From SAR86 cluster bacterium AG-422-E19 (GTDB taxonomy: Bacteria > Pseudomonadota > Gammaproteobacteria > Magnimaribacterales > AG-339-G14): 64,000 bases of DNA. The stretch lies in the NCBI GenBank assembly GCA_003213595.1, contig QCMR01000002.1, positions 192,015 to 256,014 of the forward strand, written 5' to 3'. The position numbers were made by a program, and so were the translations under genes. This document shows positions 8,354 to 18,068 of the stretch, in pieces. Numbering within the stretch: the stretch's first letter is position 1; each line of letters opens with the position of its first letter. The notes under the pieces were generated by a model. That model did not search any database. It was not told the origin of the DNA and worked only from the letters and a program-made list of their open reading frames with translations.

Positions 8354-9542
8354 TCAAAACTAAATCTTTAAATTTTTTTCCTCTTTCCTCAAAGCTCTCA
8401 AACATATCTAAGCTAGAACATGCTGGCGAAAGAATCATTACGGTATCACTTTCAATAATTTTTAATGCAGAATGAACTGCCTCTTCAAGGTTTGAAACTT
8501 CTTGAGATTTTGATGAATCAAGAAGCTTTTTTAAAATTTTTGTACTCTCGCCAAAATAATAAATTTTCTTTGCACGTTTATTTAGATAATCAGTGAAACT
8601 TTTAAAATCCTGATCTTTTGATCTTCCTCCGCAAAAGACTATCAATGACTTGGATTCATCGACACTTTTCAGACCTTCTAATGATGAAGCTACATTAGTT
8701 GCTTTTGAATCATCTATGAAGGTTATGTTTCCATCTAACTGATGAAAAAGTTCCATTCTGTGAGGAAGCTGAGCAAAACAATTCAAAATATCTTTTTCTA
8801 AAAAAATAAGATTTAAGCAGGAACAAATTACTTTGATTGCATTGAAGTTTTGATCTTTTACAGACCCTTTATTACTAAAAAAATAATCAGCTTGAGGAAT
8901 AAATTCTTTGAGATTTTCATTAACAATTGAAATTTCACTACTGTCACTTATCTTCTTTTTTATTTTCGCATATTCATTAAAGCTTCCATGTCGATCAATA
9001 TGATCAGGTGTAATATTTAACAAAACTGATAATTTGAATTTGGGTAATGGAGCTATGTCCAAATGAAAGCTTGAAACCTCTATAACAAAAAAGTCTTTTT
9101 TTTCCTCTACGAATTCCAAAACTGGTCTTCCGATGTTTCCAATGGCAAGAGTATCTAAATTTTGGTAATTAAATAATTTTTCTAACCATGAACAAACTGT
9201 TGATTTTCCATTGGTGCCAGAAATTAATATTTTTTTTGACGAGTTTTCTTCTAAAAAGATATTTATATCACTTTTAATTTCAATGTTTTTCTCTTTTGCT
9301 GTTTTGATTATGCTGTGATTTAAGTCAAATCCTGGACTGCAGGCTATAAATTTTAAGTTGTTAAAATTGATTTCTTCTTCGGCAATAAAATTAAAATTTA
9401 AATTTTTTTTTAAATTGAATGACTCTTTTTTTACTCTCGTATCGTAGGTCATGAATGGTTGTTTTTTTTTAGAAAAATATTCTCTAAATGACTCTCCTGT
9501 AATTCCTTTGCCAAGGATTAGAACAGGTTTGGATGAGTTCAT
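8340..9542 (-). CDS. murD: UDP-N-acetylmuramoylalanine--D-glutamate ligase
   Basis: Mur ligase that adds D-Glu. The 400-aa protein is slightly shorter than E. coli MurD (438). The N-terminal nucleotide-fold start is VLILGKGITGES (about 7-18). The P-loop SGTNGKST lies at about 108-115, followed by NITPDHIDRHGSF and the third-domain segment FIDDSKATNVAS. It is packed between mraY and ftsW. Confidence 0.96.
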   Translation of the reverse strand: MNSSKPVLILGKGITGESFREYFSKKKQPFMTYDTRVKKESFNLKKNLNFNFIAEEEINFNNLKFIACSPGFDLNHSIIKTAKEKNIEIKSDINIFLEENSSKKILISGTNGKSTVCSWLEKLFNYQNLDTLAIGNIGRPVLEFVEEKKDFFVIEVSSFHLDIAPLPKFKLSVLLNITPDHIDRHGSFNEYAKIKKKISDSSEISIVNENLKEFIPQADYFFSNKGSVKDQNFNAIKVICSCLNLIFLEKDILNCFAQLPHRMELFHQLDGNITFIDDSKATNVASSLEGLKSVDESKSLIVFCGGRSKDQDFKSFTDYLNKRAKKIYYFGESTKILKKLLDSSKSQEVSNLEEAVHSALKIIESDTVMILSPACSSLDMFESFEERGKKFKDLVLNAKI

Positions 9543-9544
9543 TT

Positions 9545-10627
9545 TTATCTTAGTCTAAAAGTAGCCAAAGCAAAAAGAACAAGAATTAAGGTAACGATCC
9601 AAAATCTGACAATTATTTTTGGTTCAGCTAGCCCTGAAAGTTCATAATGATGATGTAAGGGAGCCATTTTAAATATTCTTTTGCCAGTTAGTTTGAAAGA
9701 AGCAACCTGAAGAATTACAGACAGAGTTTCTATTACAAAAACTCCCCCCATCAACACCAATATAAACTCTTGTCTAATACTTACTGCGATAATTCCTAAT
9801 GCCGCACCCAAAGACAGAGATCCAACATCGCCCATGAATATTTGTGCTGGATAAGTATTAAACCAAAGAAACCCTATCCCAGCTCCAACTAGCGCCCCAC
9901 AAAAAATTACTATTTCAGTTGAATAAAAAAGATAGGGAACATTAAGATAATCCGAGAGAATTGCGTTACCCGAAATGTATGCAATTATTCCCATTCCTGC
10001 AGCCACCATTACAGAAGGCATTATTGCTAGTCCATCTAGCCCATCTGTTAAATTAACAGCATTTGCAGTTGCAACAAGAACCAAGGCGCTGAATAAAATG
10101 AACCAAATCCCGAGTTGCAGAGCAAAGTCTTTGAAAAAAGGAAGAAACAAAGTAGTTTCTTCTGCGCTGGTAGCAAAATAGTAAATCAATGAACTTGCAG
10201 ATAAAGCTACTAAAATTTCCCATAGAAGCCTACTTCTGCCACTTAGACCTTTGCTATTTGAATAACGCAGTTTTAAATAGTCATCAATTAACCCAATAAC
10301 GCCAAATAAAAAAGTTACTGCCATTGAAACTAAAAGATATTTATTACTTAAATCTCCCCAACAAAGGCATGAAAATACAATAGAAAATAAAATTAATAAC
10401 CCTCCCATCGTGGGAGTTCCTTTTTTTTCTAAATGACTTTGAGGGCCTTCGTCTCTGATGATCTGACCATACTTTTGTTTTGCTATGAATCTTATAAAAG
10501 TCTTGCCAAAAAAAAGAATAAAAACCAATGAGGTTAAAGTTGCAAGGATTGCTCTAAAAGTGAAATAGTTGAAGATCCTTAAAGGCCCAAAGCTTTCCGC
10601 TAAATATTCAAGTATTGGTAAAAACAT
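9545..10627 (-). CDS. mraY: Phospho-N-acetylmuramoyl-pentapeptide transferase
   Basis: Integral membrane enzyme that makes lipid I from UDP-MurNAc-pentapeptide and undecaprenyl phosphate. The 360-aa protein has ten hydrophobic segments. Catalytic motifs are GLIDDYLKLR (Asp pair near 115-116), NAVNLTDGLDGLA, and the HHHYE loop near residue 325. TPTMGGLLIL near the N-terminus is also typical. Confidence 0.98.
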   Translation of the reverse strand: MFLPILEYLAESFGPLRIFNYFTFRAILATLTSLVFILFFGKTFIRFIAKQKYGQIIRDEGPQSHLEKKGTPTMGGLLILFSIVFSCLCWGDLSNKYLLVSMAVTFLFGVIGLIDDYLKLRYSNSKGLSGRSRLLWEILVALSASSLIYYFATSAEETTLFLPFFKDFALQLGIWFILFSALVLVATANAVNLTDGLDGLAIMPSVMVAAGMGIIAYISGNAILSDYLNVPYLFYSTEIVIFCGALVGAGIGFLWFNTYPAQIFMGDVGSLSLGAALGIIAVSIRQEFILVLMGGVFVIETLSVILQVASFKLTGKRIFKMAPLHHHYELSGLAEPKIIVRFWIVTLILVLFALATFRLR

Positions 10628-10628
10628 T

Positions 10629-11894
10629 TTAAGTAAGATTCTTGATGATGTTTTCCATTTTAACCGAACGTGAACCTTTGAAGAAAATTAAAGCATCTTC
10701 TTCAAGATATTCCTTCAAATAAGAATCAATTTCTTTTCTTTTAAAGAAAGATATATTTGATTCTTTCAAATTCACCTTGAAATCTATTGCTAAAACAATA
10801 TCAAATATTAAAGATGCCTCTTTGAGGATATATTTATGTAAGTCTTCGGATTTTTCTCCAAGTTCTCCCATTTGCCCCATAACGCATATTTTTTTTTTAT
10901 ATTTTGAACCTTTTTCAATAAAAGAAATTTTTGAAAGATCTAGATTTTTTATTTTTTTAAAAGCATATAAAAAGGAATCTGGATTTGCATTATAAGAATC
11001 ATCAATGATCAAAGCTTTCGACTTTGATTTTCTTATTTCAAACCTGCCAGGAACATCAATTTTTTTATCTAAGAAGCTATCTATTTCTTGATGAAGATAC
11101 TCAACTTCTAGCAGATCATTAATTTTTATAATGGCAGTTTTCATTAATTTTTTTGGATCATTGTCGCTTGAGAAAATTCTTTTTTTTCCAGACGATTTAT
11201 CTCTAACTAGATTTAGATATTTTTTTGGAATATCCCCTAAACAATATCCTTCATCCTTTGTAAAAACAAAAATATCACTTTTTTCATTTGCTACGCCATC
11301 GATATTTTTTAGGCCTTCTAAATGAGCATTTCCAATATTCGTAATTATGCTTAAATTCATTTTCAAAATATTTGCCAATTTTGAAATTTCTCCAGGATTA
11401 TTTGTTCCAATTTCAAAAAAACCCACTTTATGATGCGGGCTTAATTCCAAAAGAGAAAAACAAAGGCCATAAAAATTATTAAAATTTCCATGACTTTTAT
11501 AGACATCATTTTGCTTAAATTTCTCCTTGAAGTATTTGCTTAGAGTTTCTTTTGTTGTGGTTTTGCCATTACTCCCTGTAATTCCAACCACCAGCCCCTC
11601 AAATAGTTCTCTTTGTTTTTTTGCAATATTTTCTAAAAAAGTGTTCGTATCCTTAACAAGAATATGATTTTTATTATCAATCTTTTTTTCAGAAACAACA
11701 CATGCTGCCCCAAGATCATATGCTTCAGAAATAAATTTATGAGCATCATGATTTTGCCCTTTAAGGGGTATAAATACATCGCCTCCTTTGATTTCTTTTG
11801 AATTAAAAACTATTTTTTTGAAATCATTATTTTGACAATAAATTCTTCCTCCTCCAAAGGCCGCAAGATTTTCTATATTTTTTTTAAATAACAT
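10629..11894 (-). CDS. murF: UDP-MurNAc-tripeptide--D-Ala-D-Ala ligase
   Basis: Adds the D-Ala-D-Ala made by Ddl to UDP-MurNAc-tripeptide. The 421-aa protein has the P-loop GITGSNGKTTTKE (about 104-116), NIGNAHLEGL, and the third-domain IIDDSYNANPDS, which is diagnostic of MurF. It overlaps the end of murE by 11 bp. Confidence 0.97.
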   Translation of the reverse strand: MLFKKNIENLAAFGGGRIYCQNNDFKKIVFNSKEIKGGDVFIPLKGQNHDAHKFISEAYDLGAACVVSEKKIDNKNHILVKDTNTFLENIAKKQRELFEGLVVGITGSNGKTTTKETLSKYFKEKFKQNDVYKSHGNFNNFYGLCFSLLELSPHHKVGFFEIGTNNPGEISKLANILKMNLSIITNIGNAHLEGLKNIDGVANEKSDIFVFTKDEGYCLGDIPKKYLNLVRDKSSGKKRIFSSDNDPKKLMKTAIIKINDLLEVEYLHQEIDSFLDKKIDVPGRFEIRKSKSKALIIDDSYNANPDSFLYAFKKIKNLDLSKISFIEKGSKYKKKICVMGQMGELGEKSEDLHKYILKEASLIFDIVLAIDFKVNLKESNISFFKRKEIDSYLKEYLEEDALIFFKGSRSVKMENIIKNLT

Positions 11895-13290
11895 CCTTTA
11901 ATTCATTTAAAATTGTTAAATCGTTAAATTCTATTTCCTTGCCTTTTAAAATTTGAAAGTTCTCATGGCCCTTTCCAGCAATAAGCAAAACTGATTCTTG
12001 TTCCAATTTCTTAAGTTTTTTTAAGCCCTCAGAGATAGCTTCTTTTCTGTCAAAAATAATGTCAAAGTTTTTTAAATGCATATCTTTGACAATTTGAGCC
12101 ACTATTTTTTTTGGATCTTCATTTCTTGGATTGTCGTTTGTAATAATTTGAAAATCCGATTTCTCTTGGGCGATTTTTCCCATATCCCCTCTTTTAGATG
12201 AATCTCTTTCCCCGCCACATCCAAATAAAGTTATGATTTTTCCTTTATAGCTACTTCTCAAATAATCCAAAACAGATTTCAATGCATCTGGGGTGTGTGC
12301 ATAGTCTACATAGCAAATTTTGTCCTGAAATAAAGAAATTTTTTGTAATCTGCCAGGAAGGTTTTTCAAATTTTTAAGCATTTCTGCCTCAAAATCTATT
12401 TCATTGAATATCTTTCCGTAGAGACCCAAAGCACATAAAAAATTTGAAATCATAAATTTACTTTTAAAAGGAAGATAATTTGTTAAATCTCCCCAAGGAG
12501 TTTTTATTAAGTTATTTTCTAAGTGTAAATTTGCAGTTTTGTCATTCACTGAAACAGTCAAAGTTGACTTATTTTCAGAATGAATTTCCCTTCCTAAATC
12601 ATTATCAATGGATACGATGTTATTTTCATCGGATGTTGAGAAAAAGCTTTTTTTAGCATTTCTATAACTTCTAAAATTTTTATGATAATCAAGATGGTCT
12701 TTTGAAAAGCTTGTGAGGGACTTAGCAAAAAAATCTAAACCAGAAATTCTGCTTTGATCTATACCGTGTGAGGAAACTTCCATAAGGAAGTATTTTCTCT
12801 TCAAATCGATAGACTTTTTTAAAAAATGATGAAGTAAAAAATTATCTGGTGTAGTTAAGGGAGTGAATTGTGTATTTTTAAGATTTGAAACTTCTGGTGT
12901 ATTCGTTAATAGAGTTGCATTGGAATCCTTGAAAGATAAAAGTTGGTGAAGAAAAAATGCAGTTGAAGATTTTCCATTTGTACCGGTAATTCCAACAATC
13001 TTGATACTTTTTTTTGATCTTGCAAAAAGAATCTCTAGATATTTATCTTTATGATTAACTAAATTCGAATCAAATAAGTTTTTATCTTTTAAGTGTTCAT
13101 GGAGGTTTACCTGACTAATGACAATTTTTGCGCCTTTATCAATAGCATCTTTGGAATATTTAAGTGCTTCCTTTGGATTTTTTGAAAGAGATATGAAAGC
13201 ATAGTCTCGCTCAACAAAATTTGAATTATCGGTAAATCCAGTGATTTTTATACCCTCTAATTTCGAAAGATTTTCTATTAAGGAAAGCAT
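11884..13290 (-). CDS. murE: UDP-MurNAc-L-Ala-D-Glu--meso-DAP ligase
   Basis: Adds the third stem residue. The 468-aa protein has the P-loop GITGTNGKSSTAF (about 99-111) and SHGIDQSRISG. The DNPRNEDP motif near residue 400 is the signature of ligases specific for meso-diaminopimelate, so Gram-negative-type DAP peptidoglycan is expected. It lies 2 bp after ftsI. Confidence 0.97.
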   Translation of the reverse strand: MLSLIENLSKLEGIKITGFTDNSNFVERDYAFISLSKNPKEALKYSKDAIDKGAKIVISQVNLHEHLKDKNLFDSNLVNHKDKYLEILFARSKKSIKIVGITGTNGKSSTAFFLHQLLSFKDSNATLLTNTPEVSNLKNTQFTPLTTPDNFLLHHFLKKSIDLKRKYFLMEVSSHGIDQSRISGLDFFAKSLTSFSKDHLDYHKNFRSYRNAKKSFFSTSDENNIVSIDNDLGREIHSENKSTLTVSVNDKTANLHLENNLIKTPWGDLTNYLPFKSKFMISNFLCALGLYGKIFNEIDFEAEMLKNLKNLPGRLQKISLFQDKICYVDYAHTPDALKSVLDYLRSSYKGKIITLFGCGGERDSSKRGDMGKIAQEKSDFQIITNDNPRNEDPKKIVAQIVKDMHLKNFDIIFDRKEAISEGLKKLKKLEQESVLLIAGKGHENFQILKGKEIEFNDLTILNELKDVI

Positions 13291-13292
13291 TA

Positions 13293-14927
13293 TTAAAGTT
13301 TTTGAATGGTTTCAATAATCTCTGAAAATATTGGAGCAGCAACATCGCCTCCTCCATCACCGTTAATCTTTGGATTTTTTACAAATAGTCCGACCAAGTA
13401 CTGTTTATCTTCTATTTTCGTCATTCCTATGAATAAGGCATTATGCAAATCCTCATTATACTTTTGATTCTTAAAAATTCTTGCCGTTCCTGTTTTGCCA
13501 AAAACATCATGATCATTAACTTTGGCCCGAAATCCGGTGCCATTTTTTATTGCTTGGTACAATATTTTCTTTATTTGTTTAGCATTTTCTTTGCTAAGGA
13601 TTCTTTCTTCTTCAAATTGAGATGAGTTTCTTATTAATTTAAGTGGGCGATAAACTCCTTCTGAAAAAATTGTGCTGTAAGCAGAGGTTAATTGAACCAG
13701 GGTTGTCTGAAGACCATATCCATAACAAAGTGAAACTTTTTCTCTAGGCGATAAATTTTTATATTCTGGGAGATAGCCTTCTCGGGTTGAGATAAAAATT
13801 TCATTCATATACTTCCCCAAACCAAGAGAGTAATAAGTTCTAAGAATTTGACTGGGATCAAAATCAGCGCATAGCTTTACCATGCCGACATTACTGGATT
13901 TAGAAATTATTTCTTCTGTAGATAATGTCCCATAGTTTCTGGCATCTTCAGTTTTATAACCTTCAAACTCTATCCACCCTGGGGAAGTATTTACTGCTGA
14001 CTCAATTAACTCTGGATTGTTTTTTAATAAGGCAGATAAAGCTAAGGGTTTTACAGTAGAGCCTGGCTCGAAGAGCTCTATCGCTGAATTATTTTTCAAT
14101 AATTCCATGTTATTTAGTTTTTTTCTATTGTTGGGGTCAAATGATGGAAAATTTGTCATTGCTAGAATTTCATTTGAATCCAAATCAATCATTATGCCTG
14201 ACGCAGATTCTGCATTATGAAATTCAACAGCTTTTTTAAGCTTATCAAATAAGACAAATTGCATTTTAGAGTCAACCGTTAAGTTTACTGATGAGCCATT
14301 AATTGGCTCTTTAATTATTTTATTTTGAATAACGCCTGATTTTCTAGAAAGAATTTTTTCTTGATAACCGTCTTCTGCCTTTAAAGTTTCCTCAAGAGCA
14401 AACTCAATTCCATTAACACCTTCGTTTTTATAATTAGTAAGTCCAATCAATTGAGAAAATATCTCTCCTTGAGGATAGTTTCTTTTAAATGTTCTCTTGC
14501 TTATGACTATTCCAGGAATCTCTAAAGACTGAATGAGTTCTTTTTTTTGTTTTGCTACTTTTTGATTGAGAACCAAATATTTGGTTTTTTTTCTTGCTAA
14601 CCGCTTTTTTAACCTATCAATATCTAAATCTAAATTAGTCGATATGAGATTGATATGAATTGGGTCAAATGAAAAATCCTTTAGGGAGATGCCGATCTCA
14701 TAAGATGGTATATCTTCAGCCAAAACGTTGTTATTTCTATCTAAAATTACTCCTCTTTTTGAAGCAATAGAAGATTGCCTGATTGAAGCTTTTTGTGAAA
14801 ATTCTTTTCCTAAACTAAAATCGTTTTTTTGAAAAAAGACTAACTTGGTTGGTAAAGCTAATAGGATAAAGAATATTACAATCCAGAGAGTAAGTTCTCT
14901 GTATTTATTATTCTCGCTTGCATTCAA
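13293..14927 (-). CDS. ftsI: Septal peptidoglycan transpeptidase FtsI (PBP3)
   Basis: Class B penicillin-binding protein with one N-terminal transmembrane helix (about 13-31) and a periplasmic part. The pedestal domain begins with SIASKRGVILDRNN. The transpeptidase domain carries GSTVKPLA (catalytic Ser), SSNVGM and the FGKTGTAR box. The 544-aa length is normal. No ATG exists at the start; TTG at 14927 is chosen, immediately after the ftsZ stop. In E. coli ftsI follows ftsL directly; here it follows ftsZ. Confidence 0.96.
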   Translation of the reverse strand: MNASENNKYRELTLWIVIFFILLALPTKLVFFQKNDFSLGKEFSQKASIRQSSIASKRGVILDRNNNVLAEDIPSYEIGISLKDFSFDPIHINLISTNLDLDIDRLKKRLARKKTKYLVLNQKVAKQKKELIQSLEIPGIVISKRTFKRNYPQGEIFSQLIGLTNYKNEGVNGIEFALEETLKAEDGYQEKILSRKSGVIQNKIIKEPINGSSVNLTVDSKMQFVLFDKLKKAVEFHNAESASGIMIDLDSNEILAMTNFPSFDPNNRKKLNNMELLKNNSAIELFEPGSTVKPLALSALLKNNPELIESAVNTSPGWIEFEGYKTEDARNYGTLSTEEIISKSSNVGMVKLCADFDPSQILRTYYSLGLGKYMNEIFISTREGYLPEYKNLSPREKVSLCYGYGLQTTLVQLTSAYSTIFSEGVYRPLKLIRNSSQFEEERILSKENAKQIKKILYQAIKNGTGFRAKVNDHDVFGKTGTARIFKNQKYNEDLHNALFIGMTKIEDKQYLVGLFVKNPKINGDGGGDVAAPIFSEIIETIQKL

Positions 14928-14928
14928 A

Positions 14929-16053
14929 TCAATCTATCTGTTTTCTCACAAATGACGGTATGTCTAAATAATCACTTTTTTTGGTTGATTCATTCTTAGC
15001 AATTTCATTTTCAACTTTTCCTAAAGTTGGTACTTCTTGAAATCTACCGTATGGATCATTAGCAACCTTAAATCCTGAAGATCTATCATTTTGTTGAGAG
15101 CTGTCTGATAAGCCAGTCGCTATGATTGTGACTTTTATATCTCCTTCCATGTCATTATCTTCTACTGCACCATGGATTATTTGAGCTCCATCGCTCGCAA
15201 ATTCTGATACTTGTCGAAGAACGTCCTCTATCTCACCAACCTTAATGCCTTTTCCAGTTATATTTACTAGAACTCCTTTTGCATTTTGTAAATTTATATC
15301 TTCCAAAAGCGGACTCCCTACTGCTTGAGCTGCTGCATCTTTTGCTCTGCTAGGACCACTAGCAACTCCTGTTCCCATCATGGCAACTCCTTGCTCAGCC
15401 ATGACAGTTCTAACATCGTTAAAGTCCACATTTATGTAACCAGTCTGAGTGATGATATCAGCGATACCTCTCACAGCTCCTAACAAAACATCATTTGCAT
15501 GGCCAAAAGCTTCTAACATGGTGCAGTCGCCTCCAAAAACTTCACTTAGTTTTTGATTTGGAATGGTTATTAAAGAATCAACTTCCGACCTCAGCTCTTT
15601 AATTCCTGCTTCTGCCAAATCATCTTTAAACTCTAAAGACATTGGTTTTGTAACAATTGCAACTGCTAAAGCGCCAACCTCTTTCGCAGCTCTTGCAACT
15701 ATAGGAGCTGCACCAGTTCCAGTTCCTCCCCCCATTCCTGCTGCTATGAAGACCATATCGGCACCATCAAACATAGTCGTTAATCTTTCATAATCATCTA
15801 GAGCAGTGTCTCTGCCTACATCTGGCTTTCCTCCAGCTCCTTGCCCGTGATTATTTATTTCTCCTAAGATTATTTTTTCAGCTGCTTTATTTTTAGTTAA
15901 TGCTTGCGAATCAGTATTTGCGGAAATTGTTTCTACACCTTCAACTCCGTTAGCTACCATGTGATCTATGGCATTGCCTCCACACCCACCAACGCCAACT
16001 ACTTTTATTATGGTTTGATTTCTCTTGCCATTATCTACTAGTTTATATTTCAT
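14929..16053 (-). CDS. ftsZ: Cell division GTPase FtsZ
   Basis: Tubulin homologue that forms the Z-ring. The 374-aa protein has [13 protein letters not shown] (about 20-32), the tubulin signature [10 protein letters not shown] (about 108-117), and T7-loop [12 protein letters not shown] short variable linker leads to the C-terminal peptide [10 protein letters not shown], which binds FtsA and other partners. A strong Shine-Dalgarno (AGGAGGAG) lies in the 19-bp gap after ftsA. lpxC, which usually follows ftsZ in Gammaproteobacteria, is not here; ftsI follows. Confidence 0.99.
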   Translation of the reverse strand: MKYKLVDNGKRNQTIIKVVGVGGCGGNAIDHMVANGVEGVETISANTDSQALTKNKAAEKIILGEINNHGQGAGGKPDVGRDTALDDYERLTTMFDGADMVFIAAGMGGGTGTGAAPIVARAAKEVGALAVAIVTKPMSLEFKDDLAEAGIKELRSEVDSLITIPNQKLSEVFGGDCTMLEAFGHANDVLLGAVRGIADIITQTGYINVDFNDVRTVMAEQGVAMMGTGVASGPSRAKDAAAQAVGSPLLEDINLQNAKGVLVNITGKGIKVGEIEDVLRQVSEFASDGAQIIHGAVEDNDMEGDIKVTIIATGLSDSSQQNDRSSGFKVANDPYGRFQEVPTLGKVENEIAKNESTKKSDYLDIPSFVRKQID

Positions 16054-16072
16054 AACTCCTCCTAAAATAAAG

Positions 16073-17302
16073 TTAAAAAGTATTCTGTATCCATCTAAAG
16101 GCTTTATTTAATAAGCCTTTTTCGTTTAATATCGCAAAGTCCATGTAATCTTCTTCCTGTTCCTTTTGAGCAAACAAAATTAATCCAACTGCTGTGGAAT
16201 ATATGGGATTCGATAAAATATCGCTTAAACCAATCAATCCCTGAGGTTTTCCGACTCTGACAGGAGCTTGAAATATTGCCTCCGCTAATTGAGAAATACC
16301 CTCTATTCTTGATGCGCCCCCGGTCAACACTATTCCTGCGGGTATTGCTTGAGCAAGATTTATATTTCCCATTCTTTGCTTAATAATTTGAAAAATTTCT
16401 TGATATCGTTCTTCGATAACAGTCGATAGGCCATGCCTTGAGAATGATTGGTTTTCTCTACCATTTATTGATTGAGTAGTTATCATTTCATCGGAATCTG
16501 CTAATTCACTCCAAGCACAACCATGTTTCTTTTTAATCTCTTCCGCATTTTGAATTGAAGTTTGAATTGCCCTAGCAATATCATTAGTAACATGTGTTCC
16601 TGCAATAGGTACATTTACTGTATGACTAATTGCTCCATCTGAAAAAATTGCTACGTCAGAAGTTCCACCGCCAATATCAATAAGACAAACACCTAATTTC
16701 TTCTGATCATCCGTAAGAACTGAATGGCTAGATGCAAGTTGTTCCAAGACATATTTTTGAACATCAATTCCACATATTTTCATGCAAGATCCAATATTTG
16801 TTGCTGAATTCTTAAGACAAGAAACCAAATGAACATGGGCTTCGAGCCTTACTCCTGCCATACCTAATGGCGCCTTTACTCCAGGTTGATTATCAATGAT
16901 GAATTCCCTTGGCAAAGCATGCAAAAGCTCGTAGCCCTCTGGAATTCTTTGAGCTTGAGCTGTAGACATAACCTTTTCAACCTCGCTCATTTTTACTTTT
17001 TTATCTTTTATTGGCACGGCTCCTGAAGAATTCAAACCATTAACACTCCCGCCAGAAATTCCTACGAAAGCTTTTGTAACCTGCCTTCCTGACATAAGCT
17101 CAGCTTTCGAAACCGCCTCTTTGACGGCTGCTACCGTAGATTCAATATCCACAATAACTCCATCTCGAAGACCTATTGAATTTTGAATACCCAAGCCCAA
17201 TACGTTTATGCCCTCCGAGGTATTCTCTGCAATTATGCAAACAACTTTAGAGGTTCCTATATCTATTCCGACTCTTAAATTATTTTTGTTATTGTTCGCC
17301 AT
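16073..17302 (-). CDS. ftsA: Cell division protein FtsA
   Basis: Actin-fold protein that tethers FtsZ to the membrane. The 409-aa protein has the phosphate-1 motif VGIDIGTSKVVCII (about 12-25), the SHE/1C domain near 85-160, phosphate-2 LIDIGGGTSDVAIF, and an adenosine motif VLTGGASRIEGI. The C-terminal amphipathic helix NKAFRWIQNTF fits the membrane-targeting sequence. The start ATG abuts the ftsQ stop. Confidence 0.98.
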   Translation of the reverse strand: MANNNKNNLRVGIDIGTSKVVCIIAENTSEGINVLGLGIQNSIGLRDGVIVDIESTVAAVKEAVSKAELMSGRQVTKAFVGISGGSVNGLNSSGAVPIKDKKVKMSEVEKVMSTAQAQRIPEGYELLHALPREFIIDNQPGVKAPLGMAGVRLEAHVHLVSCLKNSATNIGSCMKICGIDVQKYVLEQLASSHSVLTDDQKKLGVCLIDIGGGTSDVAIFSDGAISHTVNVPIAGTHVTNDIARAIQTSIQNAEEIKKKHGCAWSELADSDEMITTQSINGRENQSFSRHGLSTVIEERYQEIFQIIKQRMGNINLAQAIPAGIVLTGGASRIEGISQLAEAIFQAPVRVGKPQGLIGLSDILSNPIYSTAVGLILFAQKEQEEDYMDFAILNEKGLLNKAFRWIQNTF

Positions 17303-17802
17303 TAATAATATCCAATTGCTAATTTATCTTTATGTCTCAGGTCTATGGTTTTAAAGTTTTTTAATAAATTTTGTGAATCTTTGCTCTGGAAGAATAATTT
17401 CAGGGTTCTAAGTTGATCAGGGAGTTTAAAATCTTGAAATTTAATAAATTTCTTATTGGTCGTTTGAATTTTTATTTGCCCAAATTTTTTATGTTCCATT
17501 TCTTCAATTTGAAGATCTTTCAAGAGTAGGACCTCTTGAATTGCGTAATAATTTCTAATCAGCCCTAAAGGTTCTCTGCCAGCAGTTGATAAATTAACCA
17601 AAGATAAAGAATCATTATCATTTAGAAGGGTTGATTTGCCGTTTTGAGAAATGACTTCATCATCATTTAAATAAAAATAAGGTATTTTTGTTAACTCTCT
17701 ATCTTTTAAATTTAAACTGTCAATGGAAGAAGCTATTGCAAAACCACTGAGTAAGACAAATGAAAAAAGAAAAAATATCTTTGGATTAAGCTTTATATTC
17801 AA
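17302..17802 (-). CDS. ftsQ: Shortened cell division protein FtsQ, POTRA domain nearly absent
   Basis: The protein is 166 aa, against about 276 in E. coli. One N-terminal transmembrane segment (about 9-25) is followed by only some 25 residues, then by the FtsQ beta domain. LTKIPYFYLNDDEVISQNGK lines up with the end of POTRA and the first beta-domain strands of E. coli FtsQ. The C-terminal IDLRHKDKLAIGYY matches the strand that pairs with FtsB (VDLRYDSGAAVGW in E. coli). About 65 residues of POTRA appear missing. The TTG start overlaps the ftsL stop as TTGA. Its place between ftsL and ftsA supports the identity. Confidence 0.8.
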   Translation of the reverse strand: MNIKLNPKIFFLFSFVLLSGFAIASSIDSLNLKDRELTKIPYFYLNDDEVISQNGKSTLLNDNDSLSLVNLSTAGREPLGLIRNYYAIQEVLLLKDLQIEEMEHKKFGQIKIQTTNKKFIKFQDFKLPDQLRTLKLFFQSKDSQNLLKNFKTIDLRHKDKLAIGYY

Positions 17803-18068
17803 TTTGCAACCTCAATCTTCAATATCTCATCTGGTCTGATCATAGAAAGGCTTTGCGAAGAATTCTCATAAGCTTCTTTTAGAGATTTTTTTAATTGTAT
17901 TCTGCTATTTAAGGAGAGATTCTCATCCAATTCATAATTAAATGCTTTTGTTAGTTTATAAACATCTGAATTTGTTTTTTTTATATTAAAGTCCAGCTGT
18001 AAGTAAATTAACAAAACAAAAGTTAAGATAAACAAAAGAGAAAGAAATGATATATATTTAAGAGACAT
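17799..18068 (-). CDS. ftsL: Cell division protein FtsL
   Basis: A small bitopic protein of 89 aa: short cytoplasmic tail, a transmembrane helix at about 6-26, then a periplasmic coiled-coil stretch with a leucine/polar heptad feel (about 35-75). Sequence conservation is poor in this family; the call rests on size, topology and position between rsmH and ftsQ. It overlaps the rsmH 3' end by 11 bp. In complex with FtsB and FtsQ it activates FtsWI. Confidence 0.85.
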   Translation of the reverse strand: MSLKYISFLSLLFILTFVLLIYLQLDFNIKKTNSDVYKLTKAFNYELDENLSLNSRIQLKKSLKEAYENSSQSLSMIRPDEILKIEVAN

